From Gnetum montanum (lineage: Eukaryota; Streptophyta; Gnetopsida; Gnetales; Gnetaceae), in the NCBI GenBank assembly GCA_015680685.1, contig MNCI01027100.1, forward strand, positions 610,913 through 674,912: a DNA stretch of 64,000 nucleotides, written 5' to 3'. Positions 11,205-23,160 of this stretch are shown here, piece after piece (positions within the stretch are counted from its first letter, which is position 1; each line of letters starts with the position of its first letter). The translations under genes were made by a program, and so were the position numbers. Under the pieces are notes generated by a model. It saw only the letters and a list, made by a program, of their open reading frames with translations, was not told the origin of the DNA and did not search any database.

Positions 11205-11330
11205 GTCAATAGCTGCATCGATAAGGCCTCATCAATGCAGTTGACCTCATCGATGAGGCCTCATCGACGAGGCCCTGTTGATGCATGTCAAAAACTCTAT
11301 ATATACTATCACATACTTTGTAATTTTTTG
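11205..11330 (+). promoter_or_regulatory. A internal U3-like promoter cassette
   Basis: Repeated words (GATGCA, GAGGCCTCATCGA, CATCGATGAGGCC) match those of this element's LTR U3. They are followed by CTATATATA at 11297. It lies between pol and the env-position ORF. Confidence 0.6.
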
Positions 11331-11450
11331 ACATCTTCTTTATAACACGAGAGGAGTTTTTGCCATTTTTCAAAGCCCAAAACCTTTCAGAGCCCATAAC
11401 TTCCCAACTGTTGGTCCAAATCACTCCTTTCTTTGATCCTGCAACTATCA

Positions 11451-11460
11451 AAGGTAAGCT
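11451..11460 (+). other. A splice donor-like site
   Basis: AAG|GTAAGCT with GT at 11454, about 157 bases after the internal TATA box. The same site with the same spacing is seen in C and, more loosely, in E0 and D. Confidence 0.5.
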
Positions 11461-13168
11461 CTTCATCATGGGGGCTATAAACCTTAAGGTTTTTGATGAA
11501 AATTTTTGAAAATTTTTCTAACTCCCCCAAAGGATTAATTAATACAATGTTCATCAAGCCTACCTCAACATCATCAAGCCTTGTGAGATCCAATGTTCAG
11601 TTCTCTAGGAATTGAACTTCAAGCCATTTTTAGAGCACACTCCAACAAAGGTGAAAACACAATTGCAAACCTCTCCCATGTGGCCAATCATCACTTCCAA
11701 TGGAGAGTGGTACATGGAAGAGACGTATCTCTTCTGAAATAATACAAGGCCAAGCTCCATAGAGAAAATCAAGGATATCCAAGTGTCCTACTTGGCTGAA
11801 GCTATTGCACAAGTGTTGGGGTTGCTTGATATGGGGACATAACTGGTAGAGCTGTCAACACAAGGTGACCCTGAGGCCAAAAAGGAGTGGACTCGGTGGT
11901 GTTATAGGGTTGACCGTAAGGAATATGGCATGCTTACATTGGAAAAACACATATACTTCAAAATAGCAGCCTACCATCTCAATCCAACAATGAGGCCTAG
12001 CAAGGTGACTACCTTTTCTGCTCGAGCATGTGTCACTCTAAGTGGGAGATTTTCAGCAAACCTTCCACAATTGATCTATTTAGAGATCAAGAAGTGCTTT
12101 AAAGAAAATGAACGTGGAAAGAAAACCTTGCCTTTCCCATGCCTCATCCAAAAACTTTGCAAAAGGGTAGGGATCATCTGCTATACAAATGACACAATCA
12201 GATATGCTCCTTCGGCATCGTGGTCTGAAATAATGAAGGACAAGACACCTACCATGACTAAAGAAGGGGAGCAGCAATCGCCACCTCCACTACCTACTTA
12301 AGAAACAACACTAAAGGCCTGTGTAGCCATTGAGTGCTTGTGCAAAATCCAAGAGAAGCTCTTGCATGAGCAAGAGCAACATGCAAGAATGAGTTGTGTG
12401 GACCCATCTATATATCAACTAGCAATGAGTCAACTTAATGAGGTGGCTTAGACAATTAGCTAGATGAAAAGAGGTGGGCCAATATTATTTGTCCAAAGAA
12501 CATAGTTGCTCACGAGGTTGAATCCTAATGCTTAAGAGGTAACGGTGTTCTTATCTTAACACGATTTATTCCTAGAAATCTTTGGGAATGCTACCTTCTT
12601 TTGATGCATTTGAAGGAAGGTGAGGAGGTAATTATATTGGTGATGCAATACCAAGAGTAGGAGACTACTACTGAAGTAGTCTATGATCAAGTTTCTAAAG
12701 CACTTAATGCACTTGTAGCATCTGTACTAGACATATCTGCACTTCAAAATGTGTAGACATCTGCAGGCATGATCAATAGAAGATTGAATGTAGCCTAACA
12801 TGAAGAATTGTTGGATCGACTGGTAAGCATCGGGCAACCAATTCTAGATATCTTCGATTTTCTAGATAACATCAGCACAACCCAATCAGAGCTACTAGAA
12901 GCAAAGGGCAAGTGCATCATCTTAGAGGGGCAACTTGAAATAGCTCAAGCATAGAACCAACATTTAGTTATGGAAGTTGTTGAACTACATGCTCATTTTG
13001 TTGAGCTTGCACTCCTCAGCCTAGTAACAACCAAAGATGAAGCTTTTCAACAACTTCAAGAATGACTGAAACAAGCTTATGAGGAAATGGTACTGGCCAT
13101 CTTCAACTAGTCTATAGTAGAAGCAAAAACCTACTTGGTTCAAATGTGCTAGGAAAATGAATCACTAA

Positions 13169-13173
13169 CCATA
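13169..13173. repeat. Target-site duplication of insertion G (left)
   Basis: CCATA, repeated exactly at 14681-14685. Confidence 0.9.
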
Positions 13174-14680
13174 TGATGAGTGGCGAGGTACCCCTACACT
13201 CAACCATACGAATAGGAGCGTTCACGCATGATCCAATCGAACTTCGTGGACAGGCTAGTTGTGGTATCTAAATAGTTACACGTTGATCACAGTTTGCTTT
13301 CTTCCCACCTAGACTAGTATTTGCTTTGCCACGTATGGTTTAGTCCAGAGTGAGGCGTATGATGTGATCCTAAACTAGTGCTACTCCTAGAGACAATGGA
13401 AAATAATCTTAATTAAACTAATAAGCAATAGAAAATGAAGTCTAAGCTAGCCTAAGTGCGATGAGCATCCATCCCTTAATCATCNNNNNNNNNNNNNNNN
13501 NNNNNNNNNNNNNNNNNNNNNNNNNNNNNNNNNNNNNNNNNNNNNNNNNNNNNNNNNNNNNNNNNNNNNNNNNNNNNNNNNNNNNNNNNNNNNNNNNNNN
13601 NNNNNNNNNNNNNNNNNNNNNNNNNNNNNNNNNNNNNNNNNNNNNNNNNNNNNNNNNNNNNNNNNNNNNNNNNNNNNNNNNNNNNNNNNNNNNNNNNNNN
13701 NNNNNNNNNNNNNNNNNNNNNNNNNNNNNNNNNNNNNNNNNNNNNNNNNNNNNNNNNNNNNNNNNNNNNNNNNNNNNNNNNNNNNNNNNNNNNNNNNNNN
13801 NNNNNNNNNNNNNNNNNNNNNNNNNNNNNNNNNNNNNNNNNNNNNNNNNNNNNNNNNNNNNNNNNNNNNNNNNNNNNNNNNNNNNNNNNNNNNNNNNNNN
13901 NNNNNNNNNNNNNNNNNNNNNNNNNNNNNNNNNNNNNNNNNNNNNNNNNNNNNNNNNNNNNNNNNNNNNNNNNNNNNNNNNNNNNNNNNNNNNNNNNNNN
14001 NNNNNNNNNNNNNNNNNNNNNNNNNNNNNNNNNNNNNNNNNNNNNNNNNNNNNNNNNNNNNNNNNNNNNNNNNNNNNNNNNNNNNNNNNNNNNNNNNNNN
14101 NNNNNNNNNNNNNNNNNNNNNNNNNNNNNNNNNNNNNNNNNNNNNNNNNNNNNNNNNNNNNNNNNNNNNNNNNNNNNNNNNNNNNNNNNNNNNNNNNNNN
14201 NNNNNNNNNNNNNNNNNNNNNNNNNNNNNNNNNNNNNNNNNNNNNNNNNNNNNNNNNNNNNNNNNNNNNNNNNNNNNNNNNNNNNNNNNNNNNNNNNNNN
14301 NNNNNNNNNNNNNNNNNNNNNNNNNNNNNNNNNNNNNNNNNNNNNNNNNNNNNNNNNNNNNNNNNNNNNNNNNNNNNNNNNNNNNNNNNNNNNNNNNNNN
14401 NNNNNNNNNNNNNNNNNNNNNNNNNNNNNNNNNNNNNNNNNNNNNNNNNNNNNNNNNNNNNAGGTTTCGTACAATTACAAGCATCACACTATGGGCATGC
14501 ACTTGGGAAAATATTCTAACTCTTGTGGAAACAAACTGCAAGAGCTTCGCTACAATTGAACCAAAAGATGCCTAGATGCGGCTGAGGGCCATTTATTTAT
14601 AGGCTAGAATAGATGTTGCATAAATGGGGCTACGTATACGGGGCCTAGTATACACAGTCCCCGAAAATCATGATTCATCA
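13174..14680 (-). mobile_element. G: minus-strand LTR insertion containing an assembly gap
   Basis: Starts TGATGAGTGGCGAGGTACCC and ends GATTCATCA, with exact CCATA duplications on both sides. 311 bases left and 219 bases right of the gap match an LTR of this group. The minus-strand TATA (CTATAAATA, near 14600) follows a U3 with GTATAC and GGGGCC words. It is either a solo LTR or a full element collapsed in the gap. Confidence 0.85.
13485..14461. other. Assembly gap (977 N)
   Basis: Run of N inside insertion G. Any frame reading through it is meaningless. Confidence 1.
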
Positions 14681-15662
14681 CCATAGAAAATCATCACCTA
14701 CACAATGTTGATACATAGAAGTAACAAATGCAAAAATTCATTCATCAACAATAGGAGTAGCTCACTAGGGTAAACACAGAATTGAGGAAATTGGCCATCG
14801 AAAATCAAAATCTATTTATGGAGGAAGTCTGAGCCTTACGCCAAAATTCTACCATTGAGATTTCCATTAAGAAAAATAAAGCTCTTAAGTTTCAAAGAGA
14901 TAAAAATCACTATAGAGACCAGGTTGGCTTGCAGAAGAAGGTAAATGAGAAACATATTCAAATGGCTAAGGTAAAAGTAAATGAAGCCCTCCAGCAACTC
15001 TAGCAAGGAAGAGAAGTGTGGCAGCCCATCATTGATGGGATTGATGCTTATAATAAAGCAGAGATCTACCTAGAGGAGTTACAGATTGAAGAAATGATAG
15101 AATACATGGAATTGGCCAATCTCTACTATGCAAACCTGGTGATGTTGATTGCTAGACGATCATGGTCAGAATTAGAAAAATAAGTGGCTAGCTCATAATT
15201 GTTGTACAATGCACCATAAAGACAACAAGCAAAAGCTTGAGATAGAAAATGTTAAACTCAAAGTTCTTAAGGAAAGATTCACGGATCAACGATCAACTAC
15301 CGAGAACTTAACCAAGAGAATGAATGATTACTATGAGCTGAAAGACATAGTTAAAGCATTTGACATCGAGTACAAACAATTTGCTGCCTAGTTCATTAAA
15401 GCTAAGGAGCTATTTCTAGCAATTCCTTGTTTTTGGAATGTGCCCGTTCTAACACACATTGGTGAAGTTGTGTGGAAGGTGCACAATTCCAGGAGTAAGA
15501 AGGAGAAAATGAAGGCATTGCTAGATGCCTTTCACCTCCTGCTAGAAGTTGTAGCAGTACTAAGATAGCCACAGCTACCTCAGCTGCAGCTCATGCCTGA
15601 AGTTGGTGAAGGTTCCTTAGAGCCTCAAGAGCCACCACTGCCTAGGACTATCTAACCTTCTC

Positions 15663-15897
15663 TACCAACTTCACACCATTAGAGTACATGCTATCTAATT
15701 TTGAAGAGTTATGTCATGATGTTCAATTTTTTCTATCATGAACACTATAATTTTTGTAATGTGTTGATCTGTATACTTAGGCACTTAGTTTTGTCAAGTC
15801 AGTTTGCTTTGTTTGGTTAAGAGTCAGTGAATAATCCCATACCTTCCCAATCTTGTAAAGAAACTTAAGGATGAGTTTTTATTCAATTGGAAGGGTA
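15663..15897 (+). other. A 3' untranslated end with polypurine tract
   Basis: Conserved 3' sequence (AATAATCCCATACCTTCCCAA, then GGATGAGTTTTTATTCA) leads to the purine tract GGAAGGGTA directly before the LTR. Confidence 0.7.
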
Positions 15898-16743
15898 TGA
15901 TGGATCATGGTTGGTTGCATTGACAAGGCCTCGTTGATGTCACCCCATTGACACAAGGTCTATTTTTTGCTATAAATACGTGCTTACTAGTTGCATTCAT
16001 GGCATCCAATAGATAGTAGTAGCTGAACCCTTGTAGTTTGTTCATTTGAAAGTTAGAATATTTCTCTCGAGTGCCCACAACAAGAGTCATTGAGTGTACA
16101 GATCTTTATTTGAGCATTGTTGTACCTAAGCACAACGGTATGTACAATAATAAAGACAAGCTTCTTGATAAACCTTACAACATTCTAGATAGTTTACATA
16201 ATTATTTATGCATTTATTGCTTTTAGTTAAATATTCAATGTTTTTCAGTAATTAAGTTAATTAAGTGAAATAAGCTAGATAGATTAAATACATAAGTACA
16301 ACCACTTCAAGCGTAATAAGTATTTGCTTGGTAATCCCAGTAGCATTTTTGCTTGGTGCACATAGGGATGTACCTCTTGGTAACCTAGGTGTGGATACGT
16401 GGTTTTAGGATGTGTACAGAAAGTGGGACTGGATGCTTATGTTAGGATTAGTTAGAGATCAATTAGTTAATTTAGATTAATCATTAAATTACTTTTTCTC
16501 TCTTTTCAAAGCATCAAAGAACATAAAATATAAAATGATAAAATCATATGCCTCAATTTCACTTAACCATACCTTTGTACTTCGCAAATGTAATTAGGAA
16601 GTCAATGAATGACCTTAGGGCAAGATTCATTGCCTAGAAGACTAGTGCACTAGAAACTATAAAGTCCATAGAATTTGACTGGATTGCGCATGCATGCTTT
16701 GTGATTCATATGGTTGGGTGTACGGGTACCTTGTTGCTCATCA
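15898..16743 (+). repeat. A 3' LTR
   Basis: Starts TGATGG and ends TGCTCATCA. TATA box at 15970. U3 has only about one of the ~34-base units of which the 5' LTR has three. Confidence 0.9.
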
Positions 16744-17309
16744 CCCAACAACTTAAGATTGTCTACACCATCCAAATCAATATCATTTGGATTTCACTTC
16801 ATCCTCCACAAGGATGAGCAGCTACAATGGAAAGACCTAAAGGATAACATTATGTTGTCAACTGATCAAGCCATTTCATCAATGTTCGTGGTAGCATTAA
16901 TCAAGTTGGGACTTGAAATAGTAGCTCCATAGTACCAAGTGAAGAAGCACCTCTCTAAAGATTATCAACCTACAGAGACCTACCTTTAAAAAGAAAAACT
17001 CATGGAAGCTCATCATGAGGCCTCCAAGGGTAAAAAGGTTCCAATCACACTAACATCACAACTCAAAAAGGAGGACACTGAATATCCTTTAAGTTGAACT
17101 CAACACCAAGATTCTCCTCTCTTTAGTGAAGATAACATGACTCATCAATGGTTATATTCCACCTTGGTATGAAACCAAGATAAGGAAAGAGCTAGGTCCA
17201 AAACCATAAGGACCTCAAGGTCAATGTCTTCTAGTCACTAGGTAAGAGAACAACCAAGGAACCAAAGAAGAAGATGAAGCCAACATGACTCTGCTAGCTT
17301 TCCATCTTC

Positions 17310-17314
17310 ACCAT
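17310..17314. repeat. Target-site duplication of solo LTR B (left)
   Basis: ACCAT, repeated exactly at 18192-18196. Confidence 0.9.
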
Positions 17315-18191
17315 TGATGAGCGGCAAGGTACCCCTATGTCCAACTATACAAATCACAAGTGTTCACATGTGATCTAGTCGAATTTTATAGATCTTAAGT
17401 TCTTAAGTACACTAGTTCTAAGACATGAAATCTAATTAGAATGATCGTTGTCTTCTCAGTTTCACTTGTGCAGTACAAGCATATGGTTAAGTGCAATTGA
17501 GGTATATGATTTTTATGATTTTGTATTTTATAATTTTAATCGCCGAATAATGAAAGGTAGAGAAAATTAATATCTAAGTAATCTACTGCCTAGCTAGCCT
17601 AACACAAGTACCCATTTCCACTCTCTAGACACATCCTAAAGACATGTAGTACTACTAGGTTACCAAACATTAAGCATTTCTAGGTTACCAAGTGCTACAC
17701 GTATGCTCAAAGTGGTCATGCTTGTGTTCATTAACAATTGAAAACTAATTTCTTAATGAAAATGCATTAAAGTAAAGTTCATGAATATCAAATGCATTAA
17801 AGGAAACATTAATCTATTCTCAGTGCTACAAGGATGATCAAAGGGTTCGTTTTTATTCCTATCACATTGATGTGCTCAGGTATAGCAATGCTCAAACAAA
17901 GATCTGTACATACTTAGACTCCTACTACGAGCACTTAAAAAATATTCTAACTCTAGAGAAAACAAACTGCAAGAGTTTCGCTATGCTATGACAAAAACTA
18001 TGAAAAACTATATGAAAATCATGAGCCTAAGTGCTATATTTATAGGTTGGCATATACCCCACAATATTGGATATTCGACATTGCGTCTTAAGCTTTGATA
18101 TCATGTATCCAATATTGAGTCAGGTATCCAATATTGAGGCTCTGATATTGGATATATTCAATATTAAAGCTAGTCAAAACATGATTCATCA
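17315..18191 (-). mobile_element. B: solo LTR, minus strand
   Basis: 877 bases, TGATGAGCGG to GATTCATCA, with exact ACCAT duplications and no internal sequence. Read on the minus strand it has a TATA box (CTATAAATA, near 18040) preceded by repeated CAATATTGGATA words. These differ from the U3 words of the other LTRs. It arose by recombination between the two LTRs of a once-complete element. Confidence 0.92.
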
Positions 18192-19395
18192 ACCATCCTC
18201 TTCATCTTCTAGCTCTGATGAGGGGAAACATGATTGAGACCAAAGGGAAAATGATCAAAGGCAAGCTGGAAATGATAAACAACCCCATCAAAGAGATGAG
18301 AGAAGGGAACATAGATAGGAATAGGAAGAAGAGGAGCATTAAGAAAGAAAGAATAGTAGGCCACATCATAGGAGACATGGCCATGATAGGGACCATAATG
18401 AGCAGGATGACTATGATGAACCATTGCTTGCTATGAGGAGCATGATCAACATCTATAAGGTAGTTTACATTCATACTAGGCATCAAAGGGATAGCTAGAT
18501 CAAACGACTTAACATAAAAAATATTTCTAAATTTTAGGGAGGTTATAATGTTGATTCACAACACCCCTTCCATCTGCAAAAAGGAGGTACATCTTTTTAA
18601 CCTAAAGGAGGAAGCACCATTGGAGGAGGTTGTGCAAAGAAAGACCTATCTAATCTAAAAATATGTTAATAAAATATCAAAAAATATGGACAAAATGTGG
18701 GACTCTTTGAATAAGAAGATCCAAATGGCTTTTAAAATCATGAAGAAGAAAACAAAGCACAGGAGCAAGGACAAGTATAAGAGAAGAAAGAAGAATACCA
18801 TGAAGGATTATCATCATTAAAAAGGTAAGAATGTAGCAGTAGAAGAGGTTGTAGATTTAGACATAGATGACAAAGAGTGTGACATTTGCCAATATAACCA
18901 TCCCAAGGGATGTTGCCCAATTCTATCATACCTACCAAAATCTAGGGTCTAAGCTTTAAATATAAAGCTTTCCCAAAGACAATCACCTAGGAGGTTGCTA
19001 TATTCTCAAGCAAAATATTGACAAAAATTTTATCAATAGAAATACTATTTAAGTGGAATCCCACCTAAACCTAAAAATTACTATCATTAGTGGAAAAATC
19101 CATAATCATAAGGGATGTCATCACTAAGACAACAATATCCTTACTATCAACCAAATTCATATATCTACTATGTCCAACAACTTGTGTCACTAAGTGGCTT
19201 AATGATCCATACTTCTCTTCATAATTACTATCCTCCCAAATACTCCATGTGTTGAATCTCCTTCCACATACACTCCTTACTACCCTTAGCAACATCATGC
19301 ACATCATAACTCCACTCCCTTGCCACTTGCACCACCTATGCAAGGTAAGATACATCTGTAACCCCATCAATAGAATGCCACAAGAGCTATAAACC

Positions 19396-19761
19396 TGCAA
19401 GTGGATGATAATTTAAGTGGTTTTGAGCATAAGCCTCAAAAAGGNTTTGGATCTTAAGTCTAACAAATCCTTGCATAGATCATTTTCTGCAATCTATAAA
19501 TAAATCAAATGACTTCCAAGGTTACTTCTATTCATGGGAATGTATCCTTCTTTTATCCAATCTATAACTGCATGAGTTAACATGATAGTTTGAACATTTT
19601 GGATCTTTAGTTTTAAGGTAGCTCAGTTGGTATTCCTTGGGTAGTTTGAGAGGAGTTCGTAGGGATAGATGCTTGCAATGGTTTGGGTGGATTGTTAGGC
19701 TTCAAAAATAGCCTTTTTGAGGCTTATGCTCAAAACCACTTAAATTATCATCCACTTGCAG
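19396..19761. repeat. 50-bp inverted repeat around an inverted contig
   Basis: 19396-19443 reads CTGCAAGTGGATGAT...CTCAAAAAGG and its reverse complement ends the next contig at 19711-19760. Single Ns stand at 19444 and 19762. The segment 19445-19761 makes sense only when flipped (see findings). Confidence 0.9.
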
Positions 19762-19762
19762 G

Positions 19763-20300
19763 NTGACTGGTAGAGCATATCATAACCACTATTAGTCGGT
19801 GTTCATAACTAGCAAATTTCCTAGTAATCCATGTGGACAATTTTAAGGAGAACTTTCCAATTATTATGGGGAGGATTTGGCTAAGTACCATTGATATCAA
19901 GCTAGGGATAAGAGACCTCTCCTTGGAAATCTCAAAGGAAAATGAGTTTGGTAAAATAAAGAAAAAAAAATAGTTTCGTGCATCATGTATAGTGACACAA
20001 GGTGTAACTACATGTAAAAAATATGGGCAATTAAGAGCACTTCTATGAGAGAATGTAGAATATGTGCTGAAACTACCAATATTCAAAGGTGCTTATATGT
20101 AGTAACCACAAAACAGAAAGACACCCAGTGACTAACTAGAAACAACAACTTCAATTCTATCATATGTGTGGAACCAATAGAGATTCTTACAAGTGCATAT
20201 ATAGATAAGATGAATGAGATGGGATGAATTAAGTACTAGCTCTCAGAAGTTGAGCATAGAAAATAATTAAAGATAAATTGGGAAGAGTTCAAAGCTCTGA
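19763..20300 (+). pseudogene. E0 protease region (decayed)
   Basis: The part after the second single N encodes the IIMGRIWLSTID block (near 19860-19900), then KLGIRDLSLEISKENEFG, and later CAETTNIQRCLY (about 20070-20100). The catalytic DSG segment and about 130 bases around it are missing at the N. Stops are frequent. Confidence 0.65.
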
Positions 20301-21320
20301 CACTTCTAAACATGAACCCTTGAGGTTGAAATCCTTATTGGCATCTTTAGAATTTGTATTCTTAGACAATGAGAAGCTAATAATTATAAATGTCCAACTT
20401 GCCAAAGAATAGAAAGAAAACTTGCGAAAAGTAGTTAACAAATGGCGAATAGTCTTTGCCTAGTCATATGATGAGATAAAAGGAATAGATCCATGCATAT
20501 GCTAGCATCATATTTACATAGATTTTGCTATCAAACCTAAGAGATAGCCTCAATAGAGGTTGAATCCAAAGTGAAAACAAGTTGTTAAAAAGGAGGTTGA
20601 GAAACTTCTAAAGGCTAGATTCATTTATCCAGTGGTAGATAGTGAGTGGATAATCCCACTTGTCACTGCACCAAAGAAATATGGATAATGAAAATTTTGT
20701 ATGGATTTTAGATTGCTAAACATGATTGCTTTCAAGGATCATTCTCCATTATCATTTGTGGACCAAGTGTTGGATACTATTGCATCGTGCAACTACTACA
20801 GTTTTTTGGATGGATATAGTGACTACAATTAGATCCAAATCACTTCAGAAGACTAGGCCAAAACAACATTTACAAGTCTATGGGGAACTTTTACATACAA
20901 AAAGATATCTTTTGGTCTATGTAATACTCCTACAACCTTTCAATGTCTTATCCTTAGCATTTTTTAGCTACAAATTGGCAATGGTGGGGAAGTCTTCATG
21001 GATGAATTCTCCACATATGGTGTTAATTTCAAACCAGATTTGGACCATCTTGAGTAGGTATTGAAACAATGTTTGGAAACAAACCTATGGCTCAACTAGC
21101 AAAAGTACCATTTGATGGTTCAAAAGGAAATTATTCTAGGGCACCAAATTTCATAAAAAGGTATTGAGGTGGACCTTGAAAATGCAAGTGTTATTAAAGG
21201 AATCATCAAATAGCCTTAAATAATCAAAGATATGAGGTTATTCCTTGGACAGACTTATTACTATAGGTGTTTCAATGAAAACTTCTCAAAAATCGTCAAA
21301 CTACTTGTTGAACTTACTAA
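20300..21320 (+). pseudogene. E0 reverse transcriptase (decayed)
   Basis: Blocks in order: SEWIIPLVTAPKK, MDFRLLNMIAFKDHSPLSFVDQVLD, NYYSFLDGYSDYN, SFGLCNTPTTFQ and GEVFMDEFSTYG. The second Asp of the active-site box has become Glu. Stops and frameshifts are spread throughout. Confidence 0.8.
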
Positions 21321-22000
21321 GAAGGATGTAACAGTTGATGGAACAAGTAATGTGACAAAGCATTCCAACACCTAAAGTAGAAGCTCATAGAAACACCAAT
21401 TCTACATGTGCTTGATTGGTTCAAACCTTTGCATATCATGAGAGATGCATCCAATTATGCATTTGGAGTAGTGCTAAACAAATAGATGATCAAAAATGTC
21501 CATACTCCATCCATTGTTTAGGTAGAAGTATCATAGGTATATAAATTAATTACATCATAAGAGAAAAGGAACTCATGGAAATGGTGTATATTCTTGAAAA
21601 ATTTAGCCACTATGTGCTTGGATACCCCATTTTTATGCACATGAATCTCAATGCCATTCACATCCTCATGAATAAGCCAATAGTGAGCCCTCGTGTTATA
21701 TGGTGATTGGTGATTTTATAGGAGTTTAATTTGACAATGATGAATAAAAAGAGAACTAAGAACAAGGTTGTCAATCATTTATCTCAGTTAAGATGGGACA
21801 ACAAGACCGATGAAGTATCTTTATCTGATCAACTCAAAGTTGAGCTTCTCTTTGCCAAGGCAACCAAAGTTCAAGCACCCATGGTTAGAAATTGGTATAA
21901 TCAATTCCTCTCTTATCTACTCATACAAGAGACCCTTGTAGAATGGGACCCTAGGAGAAAAACATCAATTCTTTCACTAGGTCAAATAATATATGGAGAT
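21320..22000 (+). pseudogene. E0 RNase H (decayed)
   Basis: MRDASNYAFGVVL, KELMEMVYILEKFSHYVLGYPIFMH and MMNKKRTKNKVVNHLSQLRWD are recognisable, corresponding to DAS, KELMA and VDRKG..N.IDHLS of the family. Several stops. The last part (21731-22009) is open for 92 codons. Confidence 0.75.
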
Positions 22001-23160
22001 AGAGGGTAACCTTTATAAAATTTGTGCATATCAACTATGAGTCCTCTAAGATGCTCACGATGGCCCTTGTGAGGGCCATTACACATGAAGGGGATTGATC
22101 ATAAAAATTCTGATGATAAGATATTCATGATCTAAAATGCTCAAGGGTGCTCACCATTTCACTTATTCATGCAAGTGATGTCAAAGAGATGGAGGGATGA
22201 CAACCAAGAATGAAGGGTCCCAGCAACAGATTCAACCACCGAATTCTTTTGACCTTTAGGGAATTGATTTCATGGGATCCATTGCTCTCATATGTAATGA
22301 GAAGTCTTACATTATTGTTGTTATTGACTATTGTACCAAATGGGGTAAAGTAGCAGTTGTTATTGACTATATCTCTTCCACTGGAGCATAATTCTTTTGA
22401 TAAGTGGTAAACAAGTTTGGTGTGCCTTAGACATTAATTTTTGATAATGGGACCTATTTCATGGGTGATGCATTTCACAAGTTGATGCAGCATTTGGGGG
22501 TGGAACATAAACTTACAACTCCTTACCACTCCCAAGCTAATGGACAAGTGGAAGTCATCAATAGGGAGATCACATGAATTCTAATAAGAATCATTAATAA
22601 ATAAAGGAAGGATTTGAGCACCAAACTTAATGATGCTCTATGGGCCAATTGCTCAACATGGAATTTCCCTATAGGTTACTCTTCCTATGAGTTAGCGTAC
22701 CAAAAGTTTCCCAAGCTTCTAATTCAAATTGAACTTCATACACTCACAACTACATGTGACTTACTACAAAAGGAATGACTAATGGCACTTAATGTAGTCG
22801 ATGAGAAGCAAAGGGTAGCTTTGATTATGAATGAAGTACACAAGGCATACTACAAACAAAAAATGATGCAGAAATAAGAAAAGTTGTATTTCAACAAGCA
22901 TACAAGGCTTTCTAGTGGGATCCCATGAATGTACCTCAATGAACTAAGTTTTGGACATTGTAGGAAGGACCATACATTGTACACAACTTTTCCTTTGAGG
23001 GCTATGATGATTTGTCACCCAACAAGCCCTCAAAAGCACATGTTGGTCAACATCCAACAATTGAAACCCTTTAAAGACTTCCAAGTAACTAGCTACGACC
23101 ACAAAACGGAAACACAAGATCAAGCTCATTTCATTTTAAAAATATTCCCCTTCTAACTTA
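22000..23160 (+). pseudogene. E0 integrase (decayed)
   Basis: The core reads GIDFMGSIALI (first Asp), TLIFDNGTYFMG (second Asp) and TTPYHSQANGQVEVINREI (Glu). All three catalytic acids are retained, although stops and shifts break the frame. The C-terminal part with VNIQQLKPFKDFQ is near 23040-23080. Confidence 0.8.

Larger units (their letters stand above)
11597..15660 (+). pseudogene. A env-position ORF (interrupted by insertion G)
   Basis: The N-terminal domain covers about 11600-12300 and includes EWYMEETYLF, WCYRVDRKEYGMLTLEKHIY, then LPFPCLIQKLCKR. That resembles the 'plant transposon protein' domain I associate with Athila-like elements. A long helical, Gln/Glu-rich part follows, cut by insertion G at 13174-14680 and resumed at 14686-15660. 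There are many stops. The beginning of the frame, upstream of about 11597, is deleted. No signal peptide or clear membrane segment is seen, so 'env' refers to position only. Confidence 0.7.
2915..16743 (+). mobile_element. A: full-length Athila-like Ty3/gypsy element
   Basis: Paired LTRs (2915-3833, 15898-16743) are flanked by perfect CCCAA duplications. Order inside: primer-binding site, gag, protease, RT, RNase H, integrase, spacer, internal promoter-like cassette, env-position ORF (interrupted by insertion G), polypurine tract. No reading frame is intact. The element sits in the gag gene of E0. Confidence 0.92.
16744..19443 (+). pseudogene. E0 gag continued (with solo LTR B inside)
   Basis: After the CCCAA duplication the gag frame of E0 resumes: FHFILHKDEQLQWKDLKDNI corresponds to FTLHQDEQLCWRDLEGNI in element F. 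B interrupts it at 17315-18191. A deletion near 18570 removes most of the capsid-like region, because the GGYN.D..HP part runs straight into the later EEVVQRKT part. A zinc knuckle CDICQYNHPKGCCP (C-x2-C-x3-H-x4-C) is at about 18880-18920. The Pro/Tyr/Gln-rich tail follows to 19443. Confidence 0.75.

Noticed and set aside
13461-14541. Long open frames through the N run on both strands
   Set aside because: They consist almost only of N. The flanks are LTR sequence.
18202-18486. Minus-strand hydrophobic frames opposite E0 gag
   Set aside because: They are the reverse reading of a Lys/Glu-rich gag linker. No family match, and the plus strand explains the sequence.
19396-19761. Biological hairpin or inverted-repeat element
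   Set aside because: The single Ns at both joins and the restored homology after flipping show an assembly error.
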